Source of the DNA: Deltaproteobacteria bacterium
Lineage (GTDB): Bacteria; Myxococcota_A; Polyangia; JAAYKL01
DNA: 54,517 nt
Direction of reading: 5' to 3'
Assembly: GCA_016936575.1 (NCBI GenBank)
Contig: JAFGXQ010000016.1
Location: 1 to 54,517, forward strand
Shown here: one piece after another, positions 27,162-35,302 of the stretch
How positions within the stretch are numbered: position 1 is the first letter of the stretch
Layout of the letters: each line of letters starts with the position of its first letter
The notes under the pieces: model-generated
What the model saw: the letters and a program-made list of their open reading frames with translations, nothing else
The model's database searches: none
What the model was told of the DNA's origin: nothing
Translations under genes and position numbers: made by a program

Positions 27162-28754
27162 TCACAGATCAAACGGGTACTTGATAATCAGTTTTTCTCT
27201 CTGAAACGCCGGCAGTTTCACCACTCGTACCGCACGGGCGGCGCAAAGTCCGGTGGACGTGCCGCGAAACGTATCGTCAACTACCTGCGACGATACCACC
27301 CGTCCCGTTTCTCCGGAAACCACCATTTTCACAACGAGTCTTCCCGATTGTGTCATTTTGCACTGCTTCACGTTCGGTGTTATTTTGGCCATCACCGAAG
27401 CAATCATGTCTTTGGACGGAAGCTCCGGAATCGCACTGCGAACCGCCCGCCCCGGGTTATCCGATTCCTCTGTGGTCAGCAGTTCGTTCAATGTGCTCAT
27501 TGCCGCTGGATTTGCCGAGGCGTCGGACTCGCGTTGCCGCGCGCTACTGCCAACGCCTTCAGAAATGCCCGACGGCGCATCTTTATTGTCTATCGCTAAA
27601 CCCGGCACAGGTGCAGATTCCTCAGCAGGCGTCTCCGCTGCCTGAGTACGGTCGTCAGCGGACGCTTCCCCGACAGCACCGTCTTCAGAAACCATTGCAT
27701 CCGCTTCAACGCCGGCTGCGTCAACCGGCTCAGATAACGGAAGAGATGACCGATGCGCAAAAGCGGCGCGTCGATGTTTCCGATCGCCCGTCAGGTACTC
27801 GCTTCTCTCGGACGTCTCGTCGATTGAAAAATCCCATGATTCATCGTTCACAGGCACAGTCACCGCTGAAACCGATTCCGGTATCTGGTTTTCCCGCTGT
27901 GAATAAGCATCTGCTGAATTCACCGAAGATACCGAAGCCACTTGCGTATTCAGCTGAGGTGCGACGCCGCTTTCAGACGCTGAACTGAAACGTTGCTGAG
28001 CGACCAACCAGGTGATCAACACAGCCGCAACAAACATCGCTGCAATGGAAACCCCTTTCCACGGGTTTGCTTTTCTTTCTTGCCGCGCTTCCTCCGGCGG
28101 CGGCGGCAGGGAGGTCCTCACGGTCTGTAATTCCTCGCTGGTCAATTCCAGCCCTGCCAACGTATCACGCATGGACACCGCGTATTTCGGTTGCGGCGGA
28201 AGGGAGAACATCGATGGTCGGGAGGGAATCCCCGAGCGCCAATCCGCTTCAGCCCCCACCCATGGAGCCGGCGTCGCTGTCTCGGGCGCGTCGACTTCCG
28301 GCACAACGTCATCACGCTGCGCTTGTTCAGGCGGTTCGGCAGACAACTGCACAACCGCCTGCGTCGCTGGTTCGTCAGACGCGGGAGCCGATTCAACGCG
28401 ATCATACAAATCAATAATCGCTGCGGTTTCCTGACTGAGTTCGGCAAATGCCGCCTCCACCTCGGCCCACGTTTCATCCTCAGAGAACGACATCAGCGCC
28501 TCTTCGATGGACGACGACGGCAGCAACTCCTTGGATGTCGCCGGGGCCGAATCTCCGGTCCACAGTTCGTTGGAAATCAACTTTTCAAACGTAGGTCGAT
28601 CGGTGGTACGAATTTCAACCACCGCTTCGTGCTCATGAAAGCGGTCCACATGATTCGACAAATCTGAGTCGAGCTGTACTAGAAGGTGCTCCGCACTGCT
28701 TCCACGATTCGCCACAGCACTTTTTTTCACCTGTTCTGTGTCGATATGTTTCAT
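27162..28754 (-). CDS. AgmX/PglI C-terminal-domain protein, TonB-like
   Basis: A 530-residue protein with a single internal membrane helix (about 238-256, SIAAMFVAAVLITWLVAQ). The first 230 residues are cytoplasmic, acidic and apparently disordered; the region after the helix is a long Ala/Ser/Glu-rich linker. The C-terminal ~95 residues (MIASVMAKITPNVKQC ... GRLVVKMVVSGETGRVVSS ... AARAVRVVKLPAF) match the AgmX/PglI C-terminal domain of Myxococcota, a TonB-like fold. In Myxococcus xanthus members are linked to adventurous gliding; here there is no motility neighbour, so function is open. AAGGAG precedes the ATG and a TTGACA lies at 28871-28866 upstream. Confidence 0.82.
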   Translation of the reverse strand: MKHIDTEQVKKSAVANRGSSAEHLLVQLDSDLSNHVDRFHEHEAVVEIRTTDRPTFEKLISNELWTGDSAPATSKELLPSSSIEEALMSFSEDETWAEVEAAFAELSQETAAIIDLYDRVESAPASDEPATQAVVQLSAEPPEQAQRDDVVPEVDAPETATPAPWVGAEADWRSGIPSRPSMFSLPPQPKYAVSMRDTLAGLELTSEELQTVRTSLPPPPEEARQERKANPWKGVSIAAMFVAAVLITWLVAQQRFSSASESGVAPQLNTQVASVSSVNSADAYSQRENQIPESVSAVTVPVNDESWDFSIDETSERSEYLTGDRKHRRAAFAHRSSLPLSEPVDAAGVEADAMVSEDGAVGEASADDRTQAAETPAEESAPVPGLAIDNKDAPSGISEGVGSSARQRESDASANPAAMSTLNELLTTEESDNPGRAVRSAIPELPSKDMIASVMAKITPNVKQCKMTQSGRLVVKMVVSGETGRVVSSQVVDDTFRGTSTGLCAARAVRVVKLPAFQREKLIIKYPFDL

Positions 28755-28957
28755 TTTCTTTCTCCTTAATAAAGGACGCCATCTGGAAGGCTGCGCCCCA
28801 ATATTTCAGTAAATATATAATATTCCACATTTTCCTAACCTCCCAGTAAGACAGGTCAGAAGCGATGTCAAATATTTCTTCAAATATGTCATATTTTTAC
28901 AGCATAGCAAGAATCGATGATGCTGCTTCATTTTTCTATTTTAATTGTTCGGAAAAC

Positions 28958-31798
28958 TTATTCCATCATGACGCGGGTGGTGCCCGGCACAATCTGCGGC
29001 AGGAAGGTGAACGCATCGATAATAGCTGCGGAATCAAAAATACCGTCACCGGTGTCGTGAATATGGAAAGTGAGGGTGAATGTTTCCCCAGGTTCGATAG
29101 GCCATTGGGTCTGAAGCCAACCGGTGGATGAGCCGCTCATGTTGGAATCCGATGATGACGATTCGGCGCATTCAAATCCGGTTCCACTTATATCAGTTGT
29201 AAATGTACCCTCGGTGCAGCCGTTGTACCAGCAGCATTCCGAAAGTGCGGTATTGATGGCCACGTAGCAGTATCGCGCACCGGGATTACAGAAAGGCATC
29301 CCCGGACTGCATACAAAATCGTAATAGCTGTTTTCCTGGCGGCAACCGGCAAAGTTAATCACCGTGGGATCTCCACCGTCTGTACTTCCGGCCTCAAGCA
29401 CGGCGTAAAATTTATCGTTGAAGGACGACCCGATAAAATCGTCGTACTCCTCTGAGAAATACACAAAATCAAATGAGAACCCATGGGCCCACTCCGGCGC
29501 GGTGAGCGTGAGCTGCCATTCCATTGCGTTGTACATCAAACCGCCGGCGTAAGGATCGTTAAGTGAAATCCCCCCCACATCCACACTGTGATCCGTGCCT
29601 TGGGCCGGTCCGGAGGCCATCACCACATAACTATCGCCTTCATGGGGCGCAAGGTGATTGGTCGCATCACCGTAACGAGTCATGGCAACGATAGTTCCCT
29701 CGGTGGGGGAGTTGGTGGGGGAGGAGTAGGCGTCGCTGACATACAGCGAGCTGTCGCAAAGGCCCACCGCATTGCGCAATTGCTCCGATTCAGTTCCCAG
29801 GGCATCGGACTGCGAGCAATCCGGCAGGCTGTCGGGTACCGCGCCGTTGCCGATGACCGCCTGCGCGAATGTACCGTCGAAATCCGCATCGAAATTGATG
29901 CGGTACAGTTGCAGCAGCGAAATAATTTCGGCCAAATCGCTGTCGTCGCCGAGTTCGGTCACCGCCGCTTCGCAGGTCGCAATGGTGGTGTCAATCAAAT
30001 CGAGCGCGGCCTGTCCTTCCATGGTACGCAGCGATTTGAGCGCTTCGGCGTATGCGACGATGGCGCTTCCTTTAACAAGTTGGGGATGTTCGGCTTCCAG
30101 CAACTCCGCCATGGGCATCGAAAAGCTGTCTGTCGCTTCTTCCCGAGTCACCGGCTGCTGGTAACTGGCTACGATGCTGACAGGCTCGCTGGTATCGAGC
30201 GATGCAGGTGCACAAGAGCTGACGACCTGATGAAAGATCATGGCATCGTCCATGGCCAGGTGCTGGGGCTCCACTTCGTCGGCCTCGGTGCTGTAGCTCT
30301 CTCCATGAAACTGCTCCATTTCAAGCGTGCGGGGCAAAGTCAGTTCCACCTGCACGTTGCGGGCCGCGACTTCTACCTGACGAATAAACTGGTCTCCCAG
30401 TAATTTCTGCGCTTCTTCGACGCTGTCTAAAAAAATGTAGGCGCCCTTGCCGGCATCAGTCACCGCATTCATCAAATCGTCATTGTAATTCCAGGCATCC
30501 CCCACCCCCACGCCCATCAGATAAACCGCTTCGCCGTCAGCATCCTGACTCATCTGACGAATGACCGTTTCGTCTTCTTCGCCCGAGTTGGCGCCACCGT
30601 CCGAAATAAGGACCACCCGGTTAATCTTGGCGGCATCAAAATTTTCCTGGGCCAAATCGTAGGTCAGGGAGAGCCCGCCGCTGAAATCGGTGTTTCCAAC
30701 GGGCAGCAGTGCATAACAGGCGTCCGACAAAGTTTCGCCGTTGCTTTCGGTGATGGTCAGAGAATCAATAATCACCTCTGCTTCCAACCCGAACGCCACC
30801 AGCGAAACGATATCCCCCGGGCGCAGCGCGGTGCTGACGGCATCACAGGCCGCGATGGCCATATCGAGTCCGGTGGCCCCATCGTTGCCCCATCCCATGG
30901 AGTCCGAGGTGTCAATGGCAAGTGTGATATTCACCCGTCTGCGGGAGTCGGGATTCTGAATCGGTGCCTGTACACCAATTTGCAGCTCGTACCCGGTTTC
31001 TGCGGGGCGCATCTGCGCGGACACATTAACATGCCCCGTCTCTGCCGGTGTGTAATTAAAATTGTAGTAATTCAGGAACTCGTATGTTCGCAGGCCCTTG
31101 TACACCTTCTGACCCTGGCGGATGAGCGCCCGCGCAACAGCGGGACCAGCCATGGAGTTGGAATCATCGGCGGAAAGATAGTACACCGGAGTAACAGTGG
31201 CGTCGCAAGAGGGGTCCACGGCGGTATCAGTATCTGCTTCGGTATCCCAATCGGCATCGGTATCGGAATCCGTGTCACTGTCTGCATCACTATCCGCGTC
31301 AGCATCCGCATCCGAATCCGCATCTGACGTGCCGATATCGTCGGCATCCGCATCCGCGTCAGCATCAACGTCGGCATCAGCGTCGGCATCAGCGTCGGCA
31401 TCAGCGTCGGCATCAGCGTCGGCATCAGCGTCGGCATCAGCGTCGGCATCAGCGTCGGCGTCTGCATCCGAATCAGTGTCAGCATCGGAATCGGTATCCG
31501 CATCCCCGTCCGCATCGGCATCGCTATCGCTATCACTGTCAGTATCACTGTCAGTATCACTGTCGGTGTCCGTGTCGCTATCACTGTCGCTATCCGCATC
31601 CCCATCCGCATCGGCGTCGGCATCCGCATCCGCGTCAGTGTCGGCATCAGCGTCGGCGTCGCTGTCCGAATCGCTATCGCCATCCCCGCCAGTGGTTGCT
31701 GGGGAATTATCGCCTTTGGAGTCGTCGCCGCATCCCGATACGCACAGTAAAGCCATCAGGCCCAGCCAGAACCCCAGGATCATGGTTGAAGGTTTCAT
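28958..31798 (-). CDS. VWA-domain lipoprotein with choice-of-anchor L-like C-terminus
   Basis: Secreted 946-residue protein. I start at the ATG at 31798 because an AAGGAGG ribosome site lies 5 bases upstream and a lipoprotein signal peptide follows (lipobox CVSGC). After the lipidated Cys comes a very long Asp-rich linker (about residues 30-200) of SD, TD and AD dipeptides. A von Willebrand factor A domain follows with the MIDAS DTSDS in [12 protein letters not shown] and further motif residues in [14 protein letters not shown]. The C-terminal ~220 residues ([32 protein letters not shown]) match choice-of-anchor L-type modules. It probably mediates metal-dependent adhesion at the cell surface; ligand unknown. 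Confidence 0.85.
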   Translation of the reverse strand: MKPSTMILGFWLGLMALLCVSGCGDDSKGDNSPATTGGDGDSDSDSDADADADTDADADADADADGDADSDSDSDTDTDSDTDSDTDSDSDSDADADGDADTDSDADTDSDADADADADADADADADADADADADADADADADVDADADADADDIGTSDADSDADADADSDADSDTDSDTDADWDTEADTDTAVDPSCDATVTPVYYLSADDSNSMAGPAVARALIRQGQKVYKGLRTYEFLNYYNFNYTPAETGHVNVSAQMRPAETGYELQIGVQAPIQNPDSRRRVNITLAIDTSDSMGWGNDGATGLDMAIAACDAVSTALRPGDIVSLVAFGLEAEVIIDSLTITESNGETLSDACYALLPVGNTDFSGGLSLTYDLAQENFDAAKINRVVLISDGGANSGEEDETVIRQMSQDADGEAVYLMGVGVGDAWNYNDDLMNAVTDAGKGAYIFLDSVEEAQKLLGDQFIRQVEVAARNVQVELTLPRTLEMEQFHGESYSTEADEVEPQHLAMDDAMIFHQVVSSCAPASLDTSEPVSIVASYQQPVTREEATDSFSMPMAELLEAEHPQLVKGSAIVAYAEALKSLRTMEGQAALDLIDTTIATCEAAVTELGDDSDLAEIISLLQLYRINFDADFDGTFAQAVIGNGAVPDSLPDCSQSDALGTESEQLRNAVGLCDSSLYVSDAYSSPTNSPTEGTIVAMTRYGDATNHLAPHEGDSYVVMASGPAQGTDHSVDVGGISLNDPYAGGLMYNAMEWQLTLTAPEWAHGFSFDFVYFSEEYDDFIGSSFNDKFYAVLEAGSTDGGDPTVINFAGCRQENSYYDFVCSPGMPFCNPGARYCYVAINTALSECCWYNGCTEGTFTTDISGTGFECAESSSSDSNMSGSSTGWLQTQWPIEPGETFTLTFHIHDTGDGIFDSAAIIDAFTFLPQIVPGTTRVMME
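31204..31683. repeat. Low-complexity GAY-rich repeats encoding the Asp-rich linker
   Basis: On the plus strand this stretch is made of irregular six-base units of the form tcNgNa, coding on the minus strand for alternating Asp and Ser/Thr/Ala. It is a coding repeat inside the VWA lipoprotein. Long Ser-rich or Met/Thr-rich open frames on the other frames of this stretch are artefacts of the repeat. Confidence 0.85.
31369..31452. repeat. Seven perfect 12-bp tandem copies in the linker
   Basis: Seven identical, consecutive copies of CGTCGGCATCAG (31369-31452) are flanked by diverged copies. They encode Ala-Asp repeats in the VWA lipoprotein. Perfect identity, in contrast to the mixed codons elsewhere in the linker, points to recent expansion by slippage or recombination; copy-number changes would be in frame. 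Confidence 0.9.
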
Positions 31799-32145
31799 GA
31801 TTTCCTCCTTTTCGGACGGTGAAGATAACAGTCCATCATTTATTTCATGCACCCACTCCAAGCAATATCCATGCCGTTCAACCATGAAATTTTTTCTTAT
31901 AATTCAAATCACTTGTGGGACATTACCCGAAAAAACAAGGCACAAGGTGTGTCAGGTGCGCAAATAAACGCGATTGCCGACGTTAAACGGTGCAGATGTC
32001 AGTTGGACGGTTCGTCGGTGGAACTAGAAGGTGGTGTGTTTTCCCGCGAGCGCAGATACCGCATCGCCGTCGGTTCCGCGAGGATTCGTTGTTGTGTCAA
32101 GTGACTCGTTCACAGTGTGTTTTCCTCCATATCTTTCCACGGCGT
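31799..32145. other. Intergenic region between chemoreceptor and VWA genes
   Basis: This 347-base region upstream of the VWA gene contains its ribosome site. A plus-strand open frame at 31847-32104 has no ribosome site and no recognisable sequence. No promoter pair or terminator hairpin stood out. Confidence 0.5.
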
Positions 32146-33588
32146 CTAAAACTCCGCGAAATCCGGATCATCCTCCATCGGTATAACCTCTTCTGCAGAT
32201 ATCTGAACGGAAGATTTATTTGCCATGCGGCGTTGGGTTCGATTGTCGTTTATCGGCGGCATCGTAGGGCGTATACGCCCACCAGGGTTCAGTTGCGCGT
32301 CAATTCGAAACTTCGCCACCAAACTCAGAAGTTCCTGGGCCTGACCGGCCAGTTCCTCAGATGCGCTCGATGATTCTTCGGAATTCGCCGCCGCCCGTTG
32401 GGTAACCTTGTCCATCTCGATCATTGCTTTGTTCACTTGTTCAATCCCCCTCGCCTGCTCATGACTGGCAACGGTGATCTCCGAGATGATGTCGGTTACC
32501 TTACCGACAGATTCAACCATACCAAGCAGATTCTCGTTCACGTCGGCAGAAATGGATTCTCCGGTTTCAGCAAGTTGTACCGATTCTTTTATCAGCGACT
32601 CGGTATTCTGCGCCGCGTCCTTCGCTCGACCGGCAAGATTGCGAACCTCTTCGGCCACCACCGCAAATCCACGACCGGCATCCCCCGCGCGCGCCGCTTC
32701 AACCGCCGCATTCAACGCCAGCAGATTGGTCTGGAACGCGATGTCGTTGATGTCTTTTATAATCTCGGCGATGCGTTCCGCGGCGGTCTTGATTTTTCCC
32801 ATTGCGCCCACCATGCGCTTCATTTCAACCGTGCCTTTGTTCGCCGTGTCTCGCGTTCCCTCTGCCAGCCCTTGCGCCTGTCGTGTGTTGTCGGCATTCT
32901 GCTTGGTCATACCACTCATTTCTTCCATACTCGATGTGGTCTCTTGCAGTGAACTCGCCTGCTCCGAAGCTCCCTCAGCCACCTGTTGAGAGCTTACCGA
33001 GATCTGCTGCGCCGCGCTATTCACCTGATTCACCGCCAAGCGCACCTGAGCAATCGCGTCATGCAGCACCTCGCCGGTACTGTTCAGCGCATTTTTAATC
33101 TTGGCGTGATCTCCGCGATACTCGCCTTTGACCCTCGCTGTCAGATTATAGTTGGCCAGCTCGTCGAGCACATTCGAGGCCTCATTTATCGGAGTTAAAA
33201 TGGTATTGAGCAATTCATTCACACCCTGAACCATATCGCGCCACCCACCGCTGAACTGAGACTGGTCACCACGCACACTCAATTGACCGTCTCTGGACGC
33301 ATCAATCAGTTTCTTAATTTCATTCGATGTCTTTTTCAGGTTTGCCCTGACGTCCTCGATAGTGTCATTGATAAACGCTTTTTTCCCGGGGAACCTTTCC
33401 AGTGGTGCATCAAAATTGCCCAGACCGAATTCCTTCACACACGCCATCGCTTTTTTCTTCACGGCGATATGGCCGTTCACCATATTGTTGACGCCATTTG
33501 CCATATCTTTAAAGGCGCCCTCAAAATGGCTCGCCGGAATGATCACATCTATATCGCCCGCATCGTGTTCCCGGGACATATGATTCAT
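32146..33588 (-). CDS. Chemoreceptor C-terminal fragment (HAMP-like repeats and MCP signalling domain)
   Basis: The 3' part of a methyl-accepting chemotaxis protein gene. From the first in-frame ATG at 33588 it codes for 480 residues: HAMP-like segments (about 1-130, e.g. GGWRDMVQGVNELLNTILTP) and the cytoplasmic signalling coiled coil, with the conserved hairpin tip EAARAGDAGRGFAVVAEEVR that contacts CheA/CheW. The same frame continues upstream of this ATG without interruption to a TAA at 33715-33717, and the intervening codons (YVARISRGDIPQPITEHYEG) are typical conserved chemoreceptor sequence. There is no good ribosome site before the ATG, so independent translation is doubtful. Without membrane helices this piece could only act as a soluble receptor core, if it is made. 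Confidence 0.75.
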   Translation of the reverse strand: MNHMSREHDAGDIDVIIPASHFEGAFKDMANGVNNMVNGHIAVKKKAMACVKEFGLGNFDAPLERFPGKKAFINDTIEDVRANLKKTSNEIKKLIDASRDGQLSVRGDQSQFSGGWRDMVQGVNELLNTILTPINEASNVLDELANYNLTARVKGEYRGDHAKIKNALNSTGEVLHDAIAQVRLAVNQVNSAAQQISVSSQQVAEGASEQASSLQETTSSMEEMSGMTKQNADNTRQAQGLAEGTRDTANKGTVEMKRMVGAMGKIKTAAERIAEIIKDINDIAFQTNLLALNAAVEAARAGDAGRGFAVVAEEVRNLAGRAKDAAQNTESLIKESVQLAETGESISADVNENLLGMVESVGKVTDIISEITVASHEQARGIEQVNKAMIEMDKVTQRAAANSEESSSASEELAGQAQELLSLVAKFRIDAQLNPGGRIRPTMPPINDNRTQRRMANKSSVQISAEEVIPMEDDPDFAEF

Positions 33589-33714
33589 TTCAGTGATCAG
33601 ATCACCGATAGCCCGAATCAGATGATTGATGCTGGTTTTGATTTCGTTGAAATCGCCTTCATAGTGTTCGGTGATGGGCTGTGGAATATCCCCTCGCGAA
33701 ATGCGAGCGACGTA

Positions 33715-35019
33715 TTACGCAGAAAACTGCAGCGGGGCAATAACGGCATCCAGCGCACCATTGAACGCAACCAGCATCTCCTTATAATCACCGATGGCAC
33801 CGGCAGAAGCGGCACGGGTCTGCAGCTTGCCGTCCTGCAATGCATTTGCCGTATCTGCCACAGATTGAATCACCTCATCGACCATTTTCTTGTTGGCCTC
33901 TTCCGCGGCGTTTTTCTCCCGCAGATTTGAAATCATCTGCTTGAATGCGGTGGCCAACTGCCCCACCTCGTCACGTTGATTTAACGCGATCTCCTGCGAC
34001 AGATCGCCTTCTGACACTTTCACCGCAACTTCCTTCAATGAAAAGATAGGCCCCGTCATTTTCCGCGCCATAACAACAGCAAAACCGATGGCGAGCAATA
34101 TACCGACCACAGCCGAGATCAGGATGGTCATGGAAGAACGCTCATTGCTCGCCTGAACCACCAGACCGAGCGCGTCCTGCTCCTCCTTAATCGACAATTT
34201 CACCTGTTCCGCCTGCTCCGAAATGTGAAGCCCCATGGCATCGAGCTTTTCTTCAATAATCGAATTTCGTTCGGAAATATACCTCACCACACCGTCAAAT
34301 CCCTCCATGTAAGTGAGGAATGCGTCTTCAAAATCACTGAGCAGCGCCTGCTGCTTCTCCGTTCGAACGGTGGGTTTCAATTTTTCCAATTTCTGTTCGG
34401 CGCTTTCCTGCTCTGCCCGCACTCGCTTCGCATCGGATGGCGAGTTGGAGTCGAGATATTTCGCGAAGTAAATTCGGGCGAGTAAAAAATGCTCCTGCAA
34501 ATCCCCTCCGGACAATGCCGCGGCGGTGTCATTCACTTTTGCAGAAAACGCCACAAACTCAGTCATTTTTTCCCGCGCCGAGCTCCCGGCAGGGTCCATC
34601 AAATCAGAAACCAGCTCGTCCCGCTTACCCTGAAGCACAACAACTTCATTGAAATGCTCTCGATATACACCCAGGTCCGAGGCAATATTCTTCACAGTCG
34701 CCGCCCTCTCCGGGTTCTGAATCCGCGCAAGCGCTTCGCCGGCAAATTTTTCCACCGCTTCAAAGTGCTCATTGAACTGTTCGACAGATTGCTTGTTATT
34801 TGTCTGAATGAAGTTCTTCACCTGAAGTCTCGCGTCCAGCAGATTGGCCTGCAGTCTTCCCATCAACACGTTGTCGCGGGCAATCTCTCTATAATCTCGA
34901 AAACCGCTCCCGGAGGTATTAAATCCGGTCCACGATACCACCGCCAGAATGGCAAGCAGCGCAATACAAACGCCGAATCCTCCGCCGATTTTTTTTCCGA
35001 TTGAAATGTTGTCCAGCAT
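33715..35019 (-). CDS. Chemoreceptor N-terminal fragment (sensor and HAMP domain)
   Basis: The 5' part of a methyl-accepting chemotaxis protein gene, 434 residues. A first membrane helix (about 12-32) is followed by a helical periplasmic sensor of about 265 residues with long coiled segments, a second membrane helix (about 298-318, MTILISAVVGILLAIGFAVV) and a HAMP domain (about 320-375), then the start of a second HAMP-like unit ending in IAPLQFSA before the TAA. It lacks the signalling domain, so by itself it cannot talk to CheA. The next in-frame codons resume the expected sequence (see the joined entry). Its promoter would lie in the 283-base divergent gap. Confidence 0.78.
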   Translation of the reverse strand: MLDNISIGKKIGGGFGVCIALLAILAVVSWTGFNTSGSGFRDYREIARDNVLMGRLQANLLDARLQVKNFIQTNNKQSVEQFNEHFEAVEKFAGEALARIQNPERAATVKNIASDLGVYREHFNEVVVLQGKRDELVSDLMDPAGSSAREKMTEFVAFSAKVNDTAAALSGGDLQEHFLLARIYFAKYLDSNSPSDAKRVRAEQESAEQKLEKLKPTVRTEKQQALLSDFEDAFLTYMEGFDGVVRYISERNSIIEEKLDAMGLHISEQAEQVKLSIKEEQDALGLVVQASNERSSMTILISAVVGILLAIGFAVVMARKMTGPIFSLKEVAVKVSEGDLSQEIALNQRDEVGQLATAFKQMISNLREKNAAEEANKKMVDEVIQSVADTANALQDGKLQTRAASAGAIGDYKEMLVAFNGALDAVIAPLQFSA

Positions 35020-35302
35020 AGTACCCCCTTGTCATCTCCCAGTAACATCACTCGTTCAGATGATGGTTTTGTTTATTGCAGGTGGTATCGGCCGGAGAAA
35101 GTCCCGCTTAAGCGAAAAGCGAAACATTCGGGGAAGAATATTCCCATAATATTCCAGATAGTTGCCAGCTTCTTTCTTTTGCGTTACGTCCGCTAACCGA
35201 TGTGATGCCGTTCGAACGACTATAATTGTATGTCTCGTTGATCGTTTCTCATTTTGTGCTTAACTATATAACAATCGCGTAAGTTACCAGTAGAGAATCG
35301 AG

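Larger units (their letters stand above)
32146..35019 (-). pseudogene. Methyl-accepting chemotaxis protein gene interrupted by one in-frame TAA
   Basis: Read as one frame, the two fragments make a 957-codon chemoreceptor with a TAA at 33715-33717. There is no frameshift: the fragments are in the same frame and the 42 codons between the stop and the next ATG are coding-like. In related receptors the segment reads like PLxxAAEYVxRISKGDIP; here it is PLQFSA, stop, YVARISRGDIP, so the stop replaces a residue usually Glu. A single G-to-T change (GAA to TAA) would explain it. Alternatives are an assembly error or stop read-through. Confidence 0.6.

Noticed and set aside
31369..31452. Regular array that could be taken for a CRISPR
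   Set aside because: Units are 12 bases, directly adjacent, without spacers, and lie inside a coding region.
31197..31967. Long plus-strand Ser/Ala-rich frame over the Asp linker
   Set aside because: It is the reverse-frame reading of the coding repeat of the VWA lipoprotein; no ribosome site or independent coding signal.
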